Of a stretch of 64,000 nucleotides of DNA, positions 43,175 through 52,101 are shown piece after piece. The notes under the pieces are model-generated. The model was not told the DNA's origin and searched no databases. It was given only the letters and a program-made list of their open reading frames with translations. Position 1 is the stretch's first letter. Each line of letters starts with the position of its first letter. Source of the stretch: Candidatus Gastranaerophilales bacterium (GTDB taxonomy: Bacteria; Cyanobacteriota; Vampirovibrionia; Gastranaerophilales; Gastranaerophilaceae); contig CALUQY010000006.1 in assembly GCA_944323035.1 (NCBI GenBank), positions 1-64,000 of the forward strand, read 5' to 3'. Made by a program: the position numbers and the translations under genes.

Positions 43175-44608
43175 CTAACCCTTTATTTCCTGTGAAAGCT
43201 CTTCAATCGTGCGTTTAAGATCGCGGTTGGTTTTCATCTCATCACGAATTTTTTCATAAGAATAGAGCATTGTTGTATGTTTTTTATGGAGGAATTCTGC
43301 GATTGCCTCAAAACTTGCCCCGAGAAATTCGCGAATAAGATAGACAACAATATGGCGCGGCGCTGAAATTTTCTGGCTTCTTGCAGGGCTTAAAAAATCA
43401 TCAACAGTAACGCCGTAATACTGTGCAACTTTTTGCGCAATCGTTTCCATAGTAAGGCTTTCATCTTCATCATTGCAGGCGAGAACTTTTTTCACATATT
43501 CAAGAGAAAGTTCAACCCCGTCAATTTCTGCAAACGCACTGATTCTGTTATAAGCTCCTTCCAGCTCGCGGACATTATTTTTATAGTTTTTGGCAATCAA
43601 ATCATAAACATCACAAGGGATTTGCAGCCCGTCTTTTTCCGCGAGGTTGCGCAGGATTGCGATACGCGTTTCAAATTCCGGCGGTGTAAGTTCAACCATA
43701 ATCCCCATTTCAAAACGGGTTCTGAGCCTGTCCGGAAGCGTCGGAATATCTTTCGGAAGCCTGTCGGAAGTTATTACAATTTGTTTGCCGTTGTTGTGGA
43801 GCGATTCAAAAGTGTGGAAAATTTCCTCCATTGTGCGCTCTTTTGACTCAATAAACTGAATATCATCAATCAGAAGGACGTCAACATTGCGGAATTTCTG
43901 GCGGAATTTATCCATGCGCGAAACCCTGTCGCCGCCTTTTTGAATACTTGAGATTACTTCATTTATATATTCTTCGGTTTTCACATATTTTACGCGGAGT
44001 TTAGGCTTATGGAAAAGTATATAATGCCCGATTGCCTGCATAAGGTGGGTTTTTCCAAGCCCAGAGGCACCGTATATAAAAAGCGGATTATATTTCTGTG
44101 CGGGTTTTTCAGCAACCGCCATAGCGACCGCATAAGCCATACGGGAATTTTCACCGACAACAAAGTTTTCAAATTTATATTTTAAATTCAGGTTAACCTC
44201 GTTGCGCATCTGAACAGCACCTTCTGCCAGAGCCTGTTCTTTTTTAACCGGATCTTCAAGTGAAGGACGCTGTTTAGCGGCTTCTTTTTTCTTCATTTCG
44301 TTGTACTTTTGCCCGTAGCCGGCATCATAATTAAGTTCAAAGTCAACGTCTTTTCCGCAGACTTTACAGAGAGCTTCTTTAATATCTTTTTTGTGCGAAT
44401 TCAAAATCGCAACCGCAAACTGGTGCGGGGTTACAAGATAAAATTTACCATGTTCAAAGCTGTTAGCCGCAACCGCAGTCAGCCACGAATAATACACATT
44501 ATCAGGAATAACATCACGCAATAGCGCCGAGGCTTCCGCCCACAACTTAACGAAATCCACACTTCCCGTATAGTCAACTTTATTAGAAATACTAAAACCA
44601 AAACTCAT
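43175..44608 (-). CDS. dnaA: Replication initiator DnaA
   Basis: 477 residues. Domain I (LWAEASALLRDVIPDNVYYS), linker domain II rich in Lys/Glu, AAA+ domain III with Walker A GASGLGKTHLMQA near residue 182 and Walker B VLLIDDIQFIESKE near 244, and domain IV with the DnaA-box binding signature ASFEAIAEFLHKKHTTMLYS near 435-454. TAAAAT (44621-44616) lies 7 bases before the ATG, suggesting a leaderless mRNA. No cluster of DnaA boxes (TTATCCACA-like) is seen in the 110 bases before the divergent comEC gene, so an origin here is not supported. Confidence 0.97.
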   Translation of the reverse strand: MSFGFSISNKVDYTGSVDFVKLWAEASALLRDVIPDNVYYSWLTAVAANSFEHGKFYLVTPHQFAVAILNSHKKDIKEALCKVCGKDVDFELNYDAGYGQKYNEMKKKEAAKQRPSLEDPVKKEQALAEGAVQMRNEVNLNLKYKFENFVVGENSRMAYAVAMAVAEKPAQKYNPLFIYGASGLGKTHLMQAIGHYILFHKPKLRVKYVKTEEYINEVISSIQKGGDRVSRMDKFRQKFRNVDVLLIDDIQFIESKERTMEEIFHTFESLHNNGKQIVITSDRLPKDIPTLPDRLRTRFEMGIMVELTPPEFETRIAILRNLAEKDGLQIPCDVYDLIAKNYKNNVRELEGAYNRISAFAEIDGVELSLEYVKKVLACNDEDESLTMETIAQKVAQYYGVTVDDFLSPARSQKISAPRHIVVYLIREFLGASFEAIAEFLHKKHTTMLYSYEKIRDEMKTNRDLKRTIEELSQEIKG

Positions 44609-44720
44609 AAAACCAATTTTACATCAAAACAAATAGGCTGTTATCTTATTGTTTTCATTTGTAACGATTTTTTTTGTAAATATTTTTGAAGTTATAGCAT
44701 TTTGTTGTAATTTAAAATTA

Positions 44721-47102
44721 ATGGAATTAAGAAATAGTACAAGCACTCTCCTGCAAAACAGGAACATTGTTATGTTTGCAGTCACTTTTGCATTCATTCT
44801 CGGGGTAATATCGTTTTACAACGGAATCGAAATACAGCTGGCAATTACCGTGACAGCAAGCATGATTTTGCTGCTCTATTTCAGACTGGTGCCGGTCAAA
44901 TTTGCGATACTTGCCGTTGTGATGTTTTACCTCGGATTTTTCAACTCCTGTTTGCGGATAAAATCTTTTGATGAAGTTTCTCTGCTTGCACCCTCAAAAG
45001 TAACGCTGAACGGACAGATTGTAAGCATTCCGGAGATTACCGGCTCAACAGGAAAATTTTACCTGCAAACACAAGGCGGCAAGGTTCTGGTATGGGTAAA
45101 CGACAAAGAGAGAAGTTCAAGCTTTAAAATCGGCGATTACTATGAAATAAACGGGAACCTTCGCCGGCCGGTAAAAGTCGGGAACCCGTCGCAATTTGAC
45201 TATGCAAGATATCTTCAAAACCACGGGGCATATTCTGTGTTATACGCTAATGCTCAGGACTGCACAAAAATCCAATCTAAATTAAGTCCGAAATGGATTT
45301 TTCTGCAAAGACTCAATGATTTGAGAGGAAAAATTTTAAAAACCCACAGCCTTTATCTAAAATCTCCTAATCTGGAAATTCTTGGCGGTATCGTATTTGG
45401 CGATGATGCGGTTTCGCCTCCCGAACATATAAAAGAGTCATTTATAAATTCCGGTCTTTTGCATATTCTTGCCGCTTCCGGAATGAACGTTGCGTTTATT
45501 TATGGTTTCTGGTTTTTCTTTATGAGCAGACTGCGTGTTTCTTATAGGGTCACGCTGATTTCAGGAATTTTAGTTGTAATTCTTTACACACTTATGACCG
45601 GACTCGGCGCGTCAGTAGTCAGAGCCGCACTTATGCTTACTTTTGTGCTTGCCGGCAAACTTTTTGACCGTGATGCGCACAGTGTGTCGCTTCTTTCGTT
45701 TGTTGCGCTTTTAATGCTGCTTTATAATCCGGCATACCTGAACGATGTCGGTTTTCAAATGTCATTTCTTGCAACGCTCGGAATTTTAACAACCGGCCAG
45801 ACAGTTTACCACAGATTTAAAGAAGTGAAACTTCCGGAAGCGGTTAAGGGAGATGTCAGTATTCCTGTTGTCGCGCAGGCGTGGGTTGCACCGACCCAGA
45901 TGTTTTATTTCAACACATTTGCACCCTATTCGATTTTTGCAAATATCGCAATCATTCCGTTTTTGTGCGTGATAAGCTTTGGCGGCTTTATCAGTTCAAT
46001 CCTTGCAATTTTCTACCCGCTGACAAAACACATCTGCCACGCAATGGATTTTATAATAAACTTTTTCATCTCAGCGATTGTTAATATCTCAAACTTTTTT
46101 GCTGCAATAGAAGGTTCAATAATAACGACCCCGAAACCGGATATTTTACAAATACTGTTATACTATTTGCTGCTAGGCGTGATAACGCTTTTGATAAAAT
46201 TCGGATTAGAGAAAAAGATTTTGCTGACCGGCTGCGTCATTCTGGGGATTTTCTGTGCAACACTAATTCCTTTGCCAAACCATAACTTTGAAATTCTGGC
46301 GTTTGACGTACAAAATGCGGATGCTTTTCTTGTAAAAACTCCGAAAAACGACTATTACGTAATTGATACCGGCAAATTTTCATACGGAAGCGCAAACCCG
46401 CAGGCTGCAATGACTATCGGCAAATATATGAAAGATAACGGCATAAGAAAAATTAAAGGCCTGATTATAACGCATTTTGACAACGATCATGCCGGCGGCG
46501 GAGCATATTTTATTGAGAATTTCAGAGTTGAAAAGGTCTATCTGAACTCAACAAACCATAAAACAGTAACTGCGGCCTCTATTTACAACGCGCTTGATTT
46601 AACCGGTACTCCTTTTGAGATTGCGCAAAATAACCGGATAATAGAGGATGACGGCCGTTTCCGCATAACTCTTCTGCGCTCCGGTATCAGTGACAACGAC
46701 AATGAAGATTCAGTCCAAACGCTGATGAGTTACAAGGATTTTGACATTCTGTTTACAGGTGATGCCGGCGTGAAAGGGTTTGAGAAAATAAAAGAATTTT
46801 TACCGGCAGACATTGAAGTCTTAAAAGTCGGACACCACGGCGCCAAAAATGTTACGAGCCGCGAAATGCTTCAGAAAATAAATCCGCAAATTGCAATAAT
46901 TTCAACCGGTCAAAACCGATTCGGGCATCCGTCAAAGCAGACACTTGAAAATCTTTCCCGCTATGGTACAAAAGTTTTTAGAACAGACTATGACAACGCG
47001 ATAAAAATTTCAACCGACGGCAGAAAAATCAACACCTACACCTATAACGCAGAAAAACGGAAATTCATAAAAAAAAATGAAACAATAGAAAAAATACCGT
47101 AG
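44721..47102 (+). CDS. comEC: ComEC/Rec2-type DNA uptake channel
   Basis: About 793 residues. Inner-membrane channel for single-stranded DNA in natural transformation. An N-terminal OB-like region (residues 90-190) is followed by the competence domain with GLLHILAASGMNVAFIYGF near 245 and a dozen membrane helices, then a metallo-beta-lactamase-like domain with THFDNDHAGGGAYF near 585 and LKVGHHGAKNVTSREML near 700. The H-x-D-x-D-H motif is intact, so the nuclease domain may be active. The ATG at 44721 was preferred to 44649. Uptake of DNA would fit with the type IV pilin-like family. Confidence 0.93.
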   Translation: MELRNSTSTLLQNRNIVMFAVTFAFILGVISFYNGIEIQLAITVTASMILLLYFRLVPVKFAILAVVMFYLGFFNSCLRIKSFDEVSLLAPSKVTLNGQIVSIPEITGSTGKFYLQTQGGKVLVWVNDKERSSSFKIGDYYEINGNLRRPVKVGNPSQFDYARYLQNHGAYSVLYANAQDCTKIQSKLSPKWIFLQRLNDLRGKILKTHSLYLKSPNLEILGGIVFGDDAVSPPEHIKESFINSGLLHILAASGMNVAFIYGFWFFFMSRLRVSYRVTLISGILVVILYTLMTGLGASVVRAALMLTFVLAGKLFDRDAHSVSLLSFVALLMLLYNPAYLNDVGFQMSFLATLGILTTGQTVYHRFKEVKLPEAVKGDVSIPVVAQAWVAPTQMFYFNTFAPYSIFANIAIIPFLCVISFGGFISSILAIFYPLTKHICHAMDFIINFFISAIVNISNFFAAIEGSIITTPKPDILQILLYYLLLGVITLLIKFGLEKKILLTGCVILGIFCATLIPLPNHNFEILAFDVQNADAFLVKTPKNDYYVIDTGKFSYGSANPQAAMTIGKYMKDNGIRKIKGLIITHFDNDHAGGGAYFIENFRVEKVYLNSTNHKTVTAASIYNALDLTGTPFEIAQNNRIIEDDGRFRITLLRSGISDNDNEDSVQTLMSYKDFDILFTGDAGVKGFEKIKEFLPADIEVLKVGHHGAKNVTSREMLQKINPQIAIISTGQNRFGHPSKQTLENLSRYGTKVFRTDYDNAIKISTDGRKINTYTYNAEKRKFIKKNETIEKIP

Positions 47103-47114
47103 TAAGCCTTCAAT

Positions 47115-47182
47115 ACACACGACTATCTATTTACTTAACACTCTTACTACCAATCGACCTATTGCCTTAATGCCCTATTGCC
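47115..47182. repeat. Short copy of the AT-rich intergenic repeat
   Basis: CCTATTGCCTTAATGCCCTATTGCCC (about 47157-47182) and TATTTACTTAACACTC form a truncated copy of the family at 300-411. Confidence 0.5.
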
Positions 47183-47695
47183 CTAGTATTTATACTTACT
47201 GATTTCGACAAAATAATTTTCCAGCGCTACGTAACCGCGGTAAATTTCGTTTGAAAGATTTACATAATGGTTTGCAGAAAGGAACTTCAATTCTTTAGTC
47301 CGGATTTCCAGAATTTCATCAGCATCAGCACGAAGCTTGGCATCAGGACTTGCAGACCATTTTTGAAGCAGTGCAAGTTCCTCAAACATCTGTTTTACGG
47401 TCGTAAATTCCAGAGTATTAAAATCGTACTTGTCCAGAAGTGCTTTTTCAGTCTTTGTAATCCTGCCGCTGACAGCCTGAAATTTAAAAACACGCTTGAT
47501 AATAACATAGTTATCAGCAAGCTTTTTATGTGAAAGCGGGATGTTATTTTTCGCAATCAAAGCTGAAAAAGAACGCGACGTAAATACATCATCTGCGTGC
47601 GAAAACGAACTTTTCGACGTCAAATCCAACCCTGATTTATTTTCCAAAATTTCATCCATCATAAAAAAATCCCTCATGCTTTCGTCCTTCATCAT
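47183..47695 (-). CDS. Unknown 170-residue protein
   Basis: No family recognised. It starts MMKDESMRDFFMMDEILENK and is mainly helical, with SFSALIAKNNIPLSHKKLAD and ITKTEKALLDKYDFNTLEFT. No signal peptide or membrane helix. It ends close to a repeat and is divergent from dnaB. TATATT about 5 bases before the ATG hints at another leaderless mRNA. Confidence 0.65.
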   Translation of the reverse strand: MMKDESMRDFFMMDEILENKSGLDLTSKSSFSHADDVFTSRSFSALIAKNNIPLSHKKLADNYVIIKRVFKFQAVSGRITKTEKALLDKYDFNTLEFTTVKQMFEELALLQKWSASPDAKLRADADEILEIRTKELKFLSANHYVNLSNEIYRGYVALENYFVEISKYKY

Positions 47696-47803
47696 AGGAC
47701 AATATAAAATTTTAGGCTAGTATTTAAGGCAAATTTTTAACATTTTTTAAAGAAACTTGGAAAAGTAAAATGTTTCCACTAAATTATTATAAGGGGGAAA
47801 ATC

Positions 47804-49198
47804 ATGGCATTTGTAAAAGATAAAAAAGAATTTAATAACGTCAATCCCGACGCGCTTCCGCCGCAGAGCGTTGAGGCGGAAGAAGCGGTTCTGGGGGCAA
47901 TTTTAAAACAGCCGAACGTTCTCAACAAAATCGTTGAGATGCTGCGTCCGGATTCCTTTTACATGCCTGCACACAGATACATATATGAGGCAATGAAACA
48001 CCTTTACGATTCAAACGAAAATATCGATATCGTATCGGTTTCGGAAACCCTCAACTACAATTCAAAGCTTGAGAGCGTCGGCGGCCGCGCTTATATCAAC
48101 GACCTTCTTGCAAACACGGTCACAACCGCAAACGTAAAATATTACGCAAAAATTATTATGGAAAACGCGATTAAACGCTCACTTATCAGCGCTGGTTCCG
48201 AAATCGTCGCAAGCGGCTACGAAAAACAAATGACGGTCGATGAAGCCCTCGACAGCGCAGAAAGGTTAATCTTTGACATAGCTTCAAAAAAATCAACCTC
48301 GGACCTCGTCCACGTTAAAGATATCGTCCTTGATACATACCAGAAAATTGAATACAACTATGAACACAAAGGCGAACTCACGGGCGTTGCTACCAAATTC
48401 TACGAACTTGACGCAATGACCAACGGACTTCACAAGTCTGACTTAATAATCATTGCAGCCCGTCCGGCAATGGGTAAAACCGCTTTTGCCCTGAATATCG
48501 CACAAAATGTCGCAATTCAGTCAAAAGTTCCGGTTGCGATATTCTCGCTTGAAATGTCAAAGCAACAGTTAATGCAGCGTATGCTATGCTCGGAAGCCGA
48601 AGTTGATACCCAGCGTCTGAAAACAGGCAACATGCAAAGCAAAGACTGGGAAAAACTTGCCAATGCAATGAACGAATTTTCACAGGCGCCGATTTACATT
48701 GACGACACAAGCGGCTGTACAATTACGGATTTACGTGCAAAATGCCGCCGTCTGAAAATGAAAGAAAAAAATCTCGGGCTTATTGTTATCGACTACCTGC
48801 AATTAATGGAGGGTTCCGGCAGAGAAGACCGTATGCAGCAGATTTCAGCGATTTCACGCGGCCTAAAAATCCTTGCCCGGGAACTTGATGTTCCGGTAAT
48901 TGCACTTTCGCAATTATCACGTGCGGTAGAAAGCAGAACTGACAAACGCCCTATGCTCTCAGACCTTCGTGAATCCGGCGCAATCGAACAGGACGCAGAT
49001 ATCGTAATGTTTATCTATCGTGACGATTATTATAAAAAAGTTGAGGAAGAAGGCGAAGAAGCGGCAGCGAAATCTGCAAACGGCGAATCCGAAATCATTA
49101 TTGCAAAACACAGAAACGGACCTGTCGGCAACGTAAAACTCCTCTTCCAGGGCAATATTACAAAATTCAAAAACCCGATTAAAACAGATGTGTTCTAA
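47804..49198 (+). CDS. dnaB: Replicative DNA helicase DnaB
   Basis: 464 residues. Hexameric helicase at the replication fork. N-terminal domain: LPPQSVEAEEAVLGAILKQP near residues 16-35. RecA-like motor: Walker A IIAARPAMGKTAFAL near 216-230, IFSLEMSKQQLMQRML near 247-262, Walker B LGLIVIDYLQLMEGSGRE near 324-341 and the DnaB-specific SQLSRAVESR near 370. No intein is present. AAGGGGGAAAATC lies before the ATG. Confidence 0.97.
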   Translation: MAFVKDKKEFNNVNPDALPPQSVEAEEAVLGAILKQPNVLNKIVEMLRPDSFYMPAHRYIYEAMKHLYDSNENIDIVSVSETLNYNSKLESVGGRAYINDLLANTVTTANVKYYAKIIMENAIKRSLISAGSEIVASGYEKQMTVDEALDSAERLIFDIASKKSTSDLVHVKDIVLDTYQKIEYNYEHKGELTGVATKFYELDAMTNGLHKSDLIIIAARPAMGKTAFALNIAQNVAIQSKVPVAIFSLEMSKQQLMQRMLCSEAEVDTQRLKTGNMQSKDWEKLANAMNEFSQAPIYIDDTSGCTITDLRAKCRRLKMKEKNLGLIVIDYLQLMEGSGREDRMQQISAISRGLKILARELDVPVIALSQLSRAVESRTDKRPMLSDLRESGAIEQDADIVMFIYRDDYYKKVEEEGEEAAAKSANGESEIIIAKHRNGPVGNVKLLFQGNITKFKNPIKTDVF

Positions 49199-49247
49199 TC
49201 TAGCCCCGCCGCCGGCGGTCAGACCGTGTTACATTTAAATATAGCAA

Positions 49248-49276
49248 TTGACAAACTGTCCTGTGTACAGTACAAT
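49248..49276 (+). promoter_or_regulatory. Promoter of the toxin-antitoxin pair
   Basis: TTGACA (49248-49253), 17-base spacer, TACAAT (49271-49276). The ATG at 49283 starts 6 bases later, so the transcript is probably leaderless. Confidence 0.72.
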
Positions 49277-49282
49277 ATTTGT

Positions 49283-49609
49283 ATGAATACATATAAAATA
49301 GATTATGTAATACTTCCAAACGGAAAGGCCCCGATTGTTGAATGGCTTTCATCACTTGACAGTATGACCAGAAAACGAATTAACCAGAGAATACTTCGTA
49401 TAGAAGACGGTAATTTCGGAGATCACAAAAAAATTTCAGAAAATATTTCAGAATTACGTTTTATGTTTGGTAAGGGTTACAGAATTTATTACACAGAAAT
49501 TGACGGTACCATAGTTTTATTGATAAATGGCGGTGACAAATCCGATCAATCAAACGATATCAAAAAAGCACACGAACTTCTTCAACAATGGAGGTCTTAC
49601 AATGAATAA
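49283..49609 (+). CDS. RelE/HigB-like toxin of an addiction module
   Basis: 108 residues. RelE-fold mRNA endonuclease of the phage-derived Gp49-like type (TIGR02683): VEWLSSLDSMTRKRINQRIL near residues 18-37, DHKKISENISELRFMFGKGY near 48-67, then GYRIYYTEIDGTIVLLINGGDK, the usual strands with Arg and Tyr near the active site. The start codon at 49283 was chosen over 49226 because of the -10 box 6 bases upstream. The antitoxin gene overlaps by 8 bases. Toxin before antitoxin is the order for this type. Confidence 0.86.
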   Translation: MNTYKIDYVILPNGKAPIVEWLSSLDSMTRKRINQRILRIEDGNFGDHKKISENISELRFMFGKGYRIYYTEIDGTIVLLINGGDKSDQSNDIKKAHELLQQWRSYNE

Positions 49610-49898
49610 CACAGGTTCATTTAACGAATATATTCTAAATGATTTAAAAACGGATGAAGATATAAAAGAATGGATTAACATTGGTTTTGAAGAATTTCTT
49701 CAAGATAATGATCTGAATGCGTTTGTCAAAGCGCTTGAATATGCTGTTCGTGCAAAAGATTCAATATCCGGAATTTCAAAAAAAACAGGAATTTCAAGAA
49801 GTAATTTATATGCAATATTCAACGGAGAACAGCAGCCGCAATTGTCAACCGCATTAAAAATTATAAAAGAATTAGGGTATACAGTTAGAGTGGCGTAA
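49602..49898 (+). CDS. HigA-like antitoxin with HTH
   Basis: 98 residues. It matches the addiction-module antidote family TIGR02684: FVKALEYAVRAKDSISGISK then KTGISRSNLYAIFNGEQQPQ (helix-turn-helix near residues 58-80) and LSTALKIIKELGYTVRVA. It would bind the toxin and repress the operon. GGAGG precedes the ATG at 49602, 8 bases before the end of the toxin gene. The pair belongs to a small accessory island with an XRE regulator and a repeat. Confidence 0.85.
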   Translation: MNNTGSFNEYILNDLKTDEDIKEWINIGFEEFLQDNDLNAFVKALEYAVRAKDSISGISKKTGISRSNLYAIFNGEQQPQLSTALKIIKELGYTVRVA

Positions 49899-49899
49899 C

Positions 49900-50121
49900 C
49901 TATTTTTTCAGCGGCAGCAGGGTGTTCAAATCAACGTCCAACGCCAGAGCAATCGAAACTATTGAATAAAAAGTTGGATTACCAATCGCATTTTCAATCT
50001 GCCAGACAGTATCCTTTGAAATCTGCGCGAAATCAGCGAGTTCGGCTTGCTTAAGTCCTTTTCTCGCCCGTTCTGCGCGTACATTATTTGCGAATTCTTT
50101 ATACAATTCCTCTATGCTCAT
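49900..50121 (-). CDS. Short XRE-type transcriptional regulator
   Basis: 73 residues: MSIEELYKEFANNVRAERAR then KGLKQAELADFAQISKDTVW, the classic Cro/C1 helix-turn-helix, ending LALDVDLNTLLPLKK. The frame stays open upstream to 50415, but that part is low-complexity and overlaps a repeat. TATAAT (50133-50128) lies 6 bases before the ATG at 50121, which fixes the start and suggests a leaderless mRNA. It is convergent with the antitoxin gene, one base apart. Its target may be itself or the toxin pair. Confidence 0.85.
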   Translation of the reverse strand: MSIEELYKEFANNVRAERARKGLKQAELADFAQISKDTVWQIENAIGNPTFYSIVSIALALDVDLNTLLPLKK

Positions 50122-50203
50122 GAGAGTATTATATACTATTGACAACAACTTTAATTTGATTATAATCATATTGTATAAGTATTTAATCAAACAAGAGGCG
50201 TAT

Positions 50204-50688
50204 ATGGACGACAAGACTAAAACGGAACTATACAGAAGGGCAAATATGAAAAAAGCAGTTCTACGTCGCCTGCTTGCCCTGCTCAAAGCGTAAGCCGATG
50301 CTCGCGGTGTCACCTCGTGAGAACGAGGGGAGCAGGCGAGCATAATATCTCCGCCGTTTCTAATCTTTGATTTGTCAGGCGGGATAACGCAGGTCAACCC
50401 GCTTTCCTCGAGCAAAACAATTCACTGGATTGTTTTGCTCGGCAGAGTGCTGTCTAATACGCCACTCAAAAGACTCGCGCTTGCGTGAGCGGGAGTTGCT
50501 ACGCAACTCATTCACGACACATACCTTATCGCGAGTCTTTCTCGGACAGATTGGAAGCTACACTGGACAGTATAAAGGATAATATAGAAACTCTCACTGA
50601 AATTCATAGCAACCTTTATATCATATTTCATCTATTGCACGTTGCCAATACGGATATTAAAGAAAAAATCTTTACGGAACTTGATTAG
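50204..50688 (+). pseudogene. Small gene split by an R1 repeat
   Basis: A ribosome site GAGGCGT precedes ATG at 50204 and the frame reads MDDKTKTELYRRANMKK before it runs into the R1 element (50252-50548) and stops. Directly after R1 another frame reads RLEATLDSIKDNIETLTEIH then SNLYIIFHLLHVANTDIKEK and ends FTELD. The two parts lie in different frames and together make a plausible 60-65-residue helical protein. R1 insertion therefore probably inactivated a small gene. Fusion proteins are unlikely. Confidence 0.5.
50252..50548. repeat. R1 structured repeat element, copy 3 (long)
   Basis: Starts AAAGCAGTTCTACGTCGCC and ends GCGAGTCTTTCTCGGACA, with an extra internal block (about 50280-50400) including GAGCAGGCGAGC. 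The inner hairpin AAAACAATTC/ATTGTTTT and the AAAGACTCGC/GCGAGTCTTT arms are present. It is the longest of the four copies and splits a small gene. Confidence 0.75.
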
Positions 50689-50709
50689 TACAGCGTTTTA
50701 TCATATAAT
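50681..50709 (+). promoter_or_regulatory. Promoter of the exported NTF2-like gene
   Basis: TTGATT (50681-50686), 17-base spacer, TATAAT (50704-50709). The ATG at 50717 lies 7 bases after. Confidence 0.65.
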
Positions 50710-50716
50710 TGTAACC

Positions 50717-51646
50717 ATGAAAAAAGTTTTTTTATTATTAGTGATAGGGTTCATGGTTAGCGGTATTTGCGCGGACTCCGCGCATGCCGGAATTATTTCA
50801 ACGTGGAAAGAAAACGCCGCTGTCAGAAAAGAACTCAAAAATACAGAAAAAGAAATTAAAGCCTGCTTTGAATTACAAATAAAATATTCTAATGAACACA
50901 ACTGGGATAAGCTAAAAGAGTTTTACGCGGACAAATACAGAAATTCGGATGCATTTGATAAAAATACAACGTTCAAAATCATCAAAGAAAATTACGAAAT
51001 TTATCCGGATTTAAAAATGGTGCTTCAAATCAATATGATGGACGTTAACGGAGATTTTGCAACGGTTGACGTTTATGAGTATGCGGAAGCGCACGACATC
51101 AAACGCGATGATCTGGAAGATTTAACGGGAAACTTAGAGGCGTTTGCGCACACTATATATTTCCTTGAAAAAATAGACGGTAAGTGGCTTATCACGGCGG
51201 AACAGGCTATTGAAGAAAATAATTCCATAATCTTCGGGGAAGCAAAATATCTTGATTTGAAACTAACAGCCCCGATGATTGTAGGTGCAGGTGAAAGCTA
51301 TTCTTCAACGCTTTCTATAAACAATCTTCCACGGCAGGCGCTTGTTATGGGTGCGATTACGCAATCACCGGCAGTTTTTCCATTGAAAGAGGATGAGGAA
51401 AGCTACAGGGTTCTTGAAGATGTTGAACTGGAGAGAATTTTTACCGCAAATAAGGACAATATTAACGAATACAACATAGCTTCAATCGGAATAACCCGCG
51501 GGCAGCCTATTCCGGACGGAGCTGTAAAATTATATATGAGCGGGCTGGCGTTTATGATGACAAGGGTCAACGTAATTCCGGAGAACAAATTCTTCCGGCC
51601 GGCTGACAACGATGATGACGACGGGGAAAATGATGATAAAGACTAA
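50717..51646 (+). CDS. Exported protein with NTF2-like N-terminal part
   Basis: 309 residues. A signal peptide (MKKVFLLLVIGFMVSGICAD) is followed by a helix and then a segment that resembles the NTF2/SnoaL fold: YSNEHNWDKLKEFYADKYRN and VLQINMMDVNGDFATVDVYE and IDGKWLITAEQAIEE. The rest (from residue 175) has no recognised family. The C-terminus is a run of Asp/Glu. The ATG at 50717 gives the signal peptide. It overlaps the next gene, lspA, by 35 bases. The NTF2 relation is from pattern only. Confidence 0.72.
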   Translation: MKKVFLLLVIGFMVSGICADSAHAGIISTWKENAAVRKELKNTEKEIKACFELQIKYSNEHNWDKLKEFYADKYRNSDAFDKNTTFKIIKENYEIYPDLKMVLQINMMDVNGDFATVDVYEYAEAHDIKRDDLEDLTGNLEAFAHTIYFLEKIDGKWLITAEQAIEENNSIIFGEAKYLDLKLTAPMIVGAGESYSSTLSINNLPRQALVMGAITQSPAVFPLKEDEESYRVLEDVELERIFTANKDNINEYNIASIGITRGQPIPDGAVKLYMSGLAFMMTRVNVIPENKFFRPADNDDDDGENDDKD

Positions 51647-52100
51647 CACAACAAAAATTATATACTTCATAACCTGTTTTGTGTTTTTTATCATTGTTGA
51701 TTTGTACCTTTCAAACCTGCTGGTAAGGGCAATGGCGCACGGGCTGCATTTTAATACGCCTGTTTTAAAGCTGCATTATCTTGAAAACACGGGCGCGGCG
51801 TTTAATATTTTGCGTGATGCAAGAGAAGTCCTTATTATTTTCTCGGCAAGCGCGATTACTCTGCTTTTTGTTTATGTAATTAACAATTTGCAAAAACTCT
51901 CTACAATGTCGCTTTTCTGGATTGCGCTTCTGTGTGCGGGAACTTTCGGTAATATGCACGAAAGAATAGCTATCGGCTGCGTTAGAGATTTCTTTGAGCT
52001 GACTTTTGTTAATTTTCCGGTATTTAATATTTCGGATATTATGATTAATATCAGCGTTATCGCACTTGTGATAATAATTTTATTCAAAAAGGTCAAGTAA
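51612..52100 (+). CDS. lspA: Lipoprotein signal peptidase (variant)
   Basis: 162 residues, four membrane helices. Signal peptidase II cleaves prolipoproteins at the inner membrane. Motifs: LENTGAAFNILRD near residues 57-69, GTFGNMHERIAIGCVRDFFE near 113-132 and FPVFNISDIMINISV near 137-151. The two catalytic Asp (in V-R-D-F and N-I-S-D) are present. The usual G-N-x-I-D-R has become G-N-M-H-E-R, so the Asp is replaced by Glu. The exact start may be at the later ATG (51633). It is followed by the RluD-like gene one base later. Confidence 0.85.
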   Translation: MMTTGKMMIKTNTTKIIYFITCFVFFIIVDLYLSNLLVRAMAHGLHFNTPVLKLHYLENTGAAFNILRDAREVLIIFSASAITLLFVYVINNLQKLSTMSLFWIALLCAGTFGNMHERIAIGCVRDFFELTFVNFPVFNISDIMINISVIALVIIILFKKVK

Positions 52101-52101
52101 A

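Noticed and set aside
44609-44720. Replication origin next to dnaA
   Set aside because: The spacer to comEC is short and has no cluster of TTATCCACA-like boxes or an AT-rich unwinding block beyond normal.
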